Under the pieces are notes generated by a model, which made no database searches, was not told the DNA's origin, and was given only the letters and a program-made list of their open reading frames with translations. 16,157 bases of DNA. It comes from Pseudomonadota bacterium. GTDB lineage: Bacteria > Pseudomonadota > Alphaproteobacteria > Sphingomonadales > SMXR01. Both the position numbers and the translations under genes were made by a program. This document shows positions 14,934 to 16,157 of the stretch, piece after piece. Each line of letters starts with the position of its first letter. The first letter of the stretch is position 1. Where the stretch lies: assembly GCA_022568115.1 (NCBI GenBank), contig JADFFP010000004.1, positions 1 through 16,157 of the forward strand, in the 5' to 3' direction.

Positions 14934-15854
14934 ATGAACACCCCCAGGATAGAAAATAAACCGGCTCCGCAGAGTGAAAAAAGCCCCTCCCGGCTGCGGT
15001 TGTTCCTGAAAAAGCTCGGCTTTAGGGGCAATGGCGATCATACCTTAAGGGAAAGCCTGGAAGAGGTTATTGAGGAACATGAAGACACCTCAAAGGAACA
15101 AGGACTGGGCGACGAAGAACGTGAAATGCTGCTTAACGTCCTGAAATACAATGAGCTTCGGGCTGACGACATCATGGTCCCGAGAGCCGATATTGTCGCG
15201 GTTGAAATTTCGACCCCGTTCAAGGATCTGGTCAAAACCCTGCGCCAGGCGGGTCATTCCCGGATTCCCATATACAAGAAAACCCTTGATGATATTGCCG
15301 GCATGGTTCACGTCAAGGATGCCCTGGGCGTCCTGGCGGCGGGCGGGAAAGGAAAAAACCCGGCGATTGAAGATATTCTCCGGGAGATCATAGTCGTTCC
15401 CCCGTCGATGCGCCTGATTGATCTTTTGAAGCGGATGAAATCACAGCGCATTCACATGGCCCTGGTGGCGGACGAATATGGCGGAACCGATGGTCTGGTG
15501 ACGATTGAAGACCTGGTGGAACAGATCGTCGGCGAGATCGAAGATGAATATGATAAGGATAATGAGACCCGGCTGACCTTCATCGGCGGCGGAATTTATG
15601 AGGCCGATGCCAGGCTTTCGGTTGAAGAACTGGAAAAAACGCTGAAGAGCGACCTTTTGAGTGATGAATGGGATGAAAACATTGATACTGTGGGGGGATT
15701 GATTTTTGCGCTCGAGGGAAGGGTCCCGGAGATCGGGGAAGTGATAGATCATCCGCTCGGCTACCGGTTTGAAATACTCGATGCCAGCCCCAGAGCCGTC
15801 AAAAGGGTCAGAATACACCTGCCCCGGCAACCGGAAGCCGGTGAACAAGATTAA
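14934..15854 (+). CDS. corC: CorC/HlyC-type CBS domain protein
   Basis: A 306-residue soluble protein of the CorC/HlyC/TlyC family. Two CBS domains occupy about 76-140 (after DDIMVPRADIVAVE) and 145-205 (ending TDGLVTIEDLVEQIVGEIEDE). They are followed by the CorC_HlyC transporter-associated domain (about 215-297, with NIDTVGGLIF and HPLGYRFEI). No membrane DUF21 domain precedes them, so it is the short CorC type. E. coli CorC was linked to magnesium/cobalt efflux, but the biochemical role of this group is unsettled, and its steady place before lnt hints at an envelope-related task. The ATG is 3 bases after the ybeY stop, with AAGG about 9 bases upstream. Translation is probably coupled. Confidence 0.94.
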   Translation: MNTPRIENKPAPQSEKSPSRLRLFLKKLGFRGNGDHTLRESLEEVIEEHEDTSKEQGLGDEEREMLLNVLKYNELRADDIMVPRADIVAVEISTPFKDLVKTLRQAGHSRIPIYKKTLDDIAGMVHVKDALGVLAAGGKGKNPAIEDILREIIVVPPSMRLIDLLKRMKSQRIHMALVADEYGGTDGLVTIEDLVEQIVGEIEDEYDKDNETRLTFIGGGIYEADARLSVEELEKTLKSDLLSDEWDENIDTVGGLIFALEGRVPEIGEVIDHPLGYRFEILDASPRAVKRVRIHLPRQPEAGEQD

Positions 15855-15873
15855 AGGGGTATAAAGGTCAAGC

Positions 15874-16157
15874 ATGTTGGGGGTGTTAGGTAGAACAGGC
15901 GATTTCGTTAAGGCGCAAACCGGAAAATCGGCGCTGGCGCTTGCTGCTTTCTTTGGCGCCCTGGCCACTTTTTCACTACCGCCCTACCCGTTTACGCTAC
16001 TGTTTATGTTCAGTCTCCCCTTGGTGCTGATACTTCTGAGCCAGGCAAAGAGAGGGTGGCGGGCCTTTGCCCTCGGTTTTGCATTCGGGGTTGGCTATTT
16101 TGGCATGAGCCTTTACTGGGTCGGGGAATCTTTTCTGGCGCAATCGGACGTGCCCCA
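15874..16157 (+). CDS. lnt: Apolipoprotein N-acyltransferase Lnt, N-terminal part only (3' end outside the window)
   Basis: Lnt adds the third acyl chain to the N-terminal Cys of lipoproteins in the inner membrane. Only the first 94 codons are in view. They encode an N-terminal hydrophobic segment (ALALAAFFGALATFSLPP), a second one (FTLLFMFSLPLVLILL), and the family-typical GFAFGVGYFGMSLYWVGESF, which I recognise as the third membrane segment of Lnt. The catalytic nitrilase-like domain lies beyond the window. The start is ATG 15874, with AAAGG (15863-15867) 6 bases upstream, 19 bases after corC. The corC-lnt order is widely conserved and supports the call. The lipoprotein encoded at 7398-8087 would be a substrate of this enzyme. 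Confidence 0.92.
   Translation, partial: MLGVLGRTGDFVKAQTGKSALALAAFFGALATFSLPPYPFTLLFMFSLPLVLILLSQAKRGWRAFALGFAFGVGYFGMSLYWVGESFLAQSDVP

Noticed and set aside
1..16157. Mobile elements, CRISPR arrays, tRNA/rRNA genes, prophage or defence genes
   Set aside because: I looked on both strands and saw no transposase motifs, terminal repeats, regularly spaced repeats or tRNA-like cloverleaf; gene order is that of a conserved housekeeping region.

Overview
The window is a continuous stretch of alphaproteobacterial housekeeping chromosome, with every gene I can support on the + strand. It is GC-rich by eye, except for one strongly AT-rich patch near 10661-10760. The taxonomic guess rests on family style: MutS with the GPNMAGKST P-loop, a Ros/MucR-type regulator, an alphaproteobacterial-type Fur without CxxC motifs, an NFU1-like NifU protein, and the order fur-miaB-phoH-ybeY-corC-lnt, which I know as common in Alphaproteobacteria. 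I would guess something near Rhodospirillales, but the sequence alone does not settle the order or genus. No tRNA, rRNA, CRISPR array, insertion sequence, phage gene or toxin-antitoxin pair is visible.

Layout. (1) 2-7334: mutS (5' end outside the window), glnD, murJ and trpS, with gaps of 4, 22 and 50 bases. They cover mismatch repair, PII/nitrogen signalling, lipid II flipping and tryptophanyl-tRNA synthesis. (2) 7348-8087: a lone outer-membrane-type lipoprotein gene behind a good sigma70-like promoter; its product carries a large Gly/Tyr-rich insertion. (3) 8163-10554: a tight cluster of universal stress protein, NFU Fe-S carrier, RutE-like nitroreductase and tsaB (t6A37 tRNA modification). 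(4) 10555-11295: an AT-rich regulatory region, a mucR-like regulator that has lost most of the Ros zinc ligands, and a textbook rho-independent terminator. (5) 11392-16157: fur, miaB (ms2i6A37 tRNA modification), phoH/ybeZ, ybeY, corC and the start of lnt, closely packed and probably one or two transcripts.

How the genes fit together. The right half combines iron sensing (Fur), Fe-S cluster delivery (NFU), an Fe-S enzyme that modifies tRNA A37 (MiaB), a second A37 pathway (TsaB) and an RNA maturation pair (PhoH/YbeY), followed by envelope functions (CorC-type protein, Lnt). The left half is nitrogen control, cell-wall assembly and DNA repair.

I found no previously undescribed system here. 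The items most worth a second look are the zinc-ligand-poor MucR with its AT-rich upstream dyad, the Gly/Tyr-rich lipoprotein, the repeat and hairpin at the miaB start, and the apparent absence of rimI beside tsaB.
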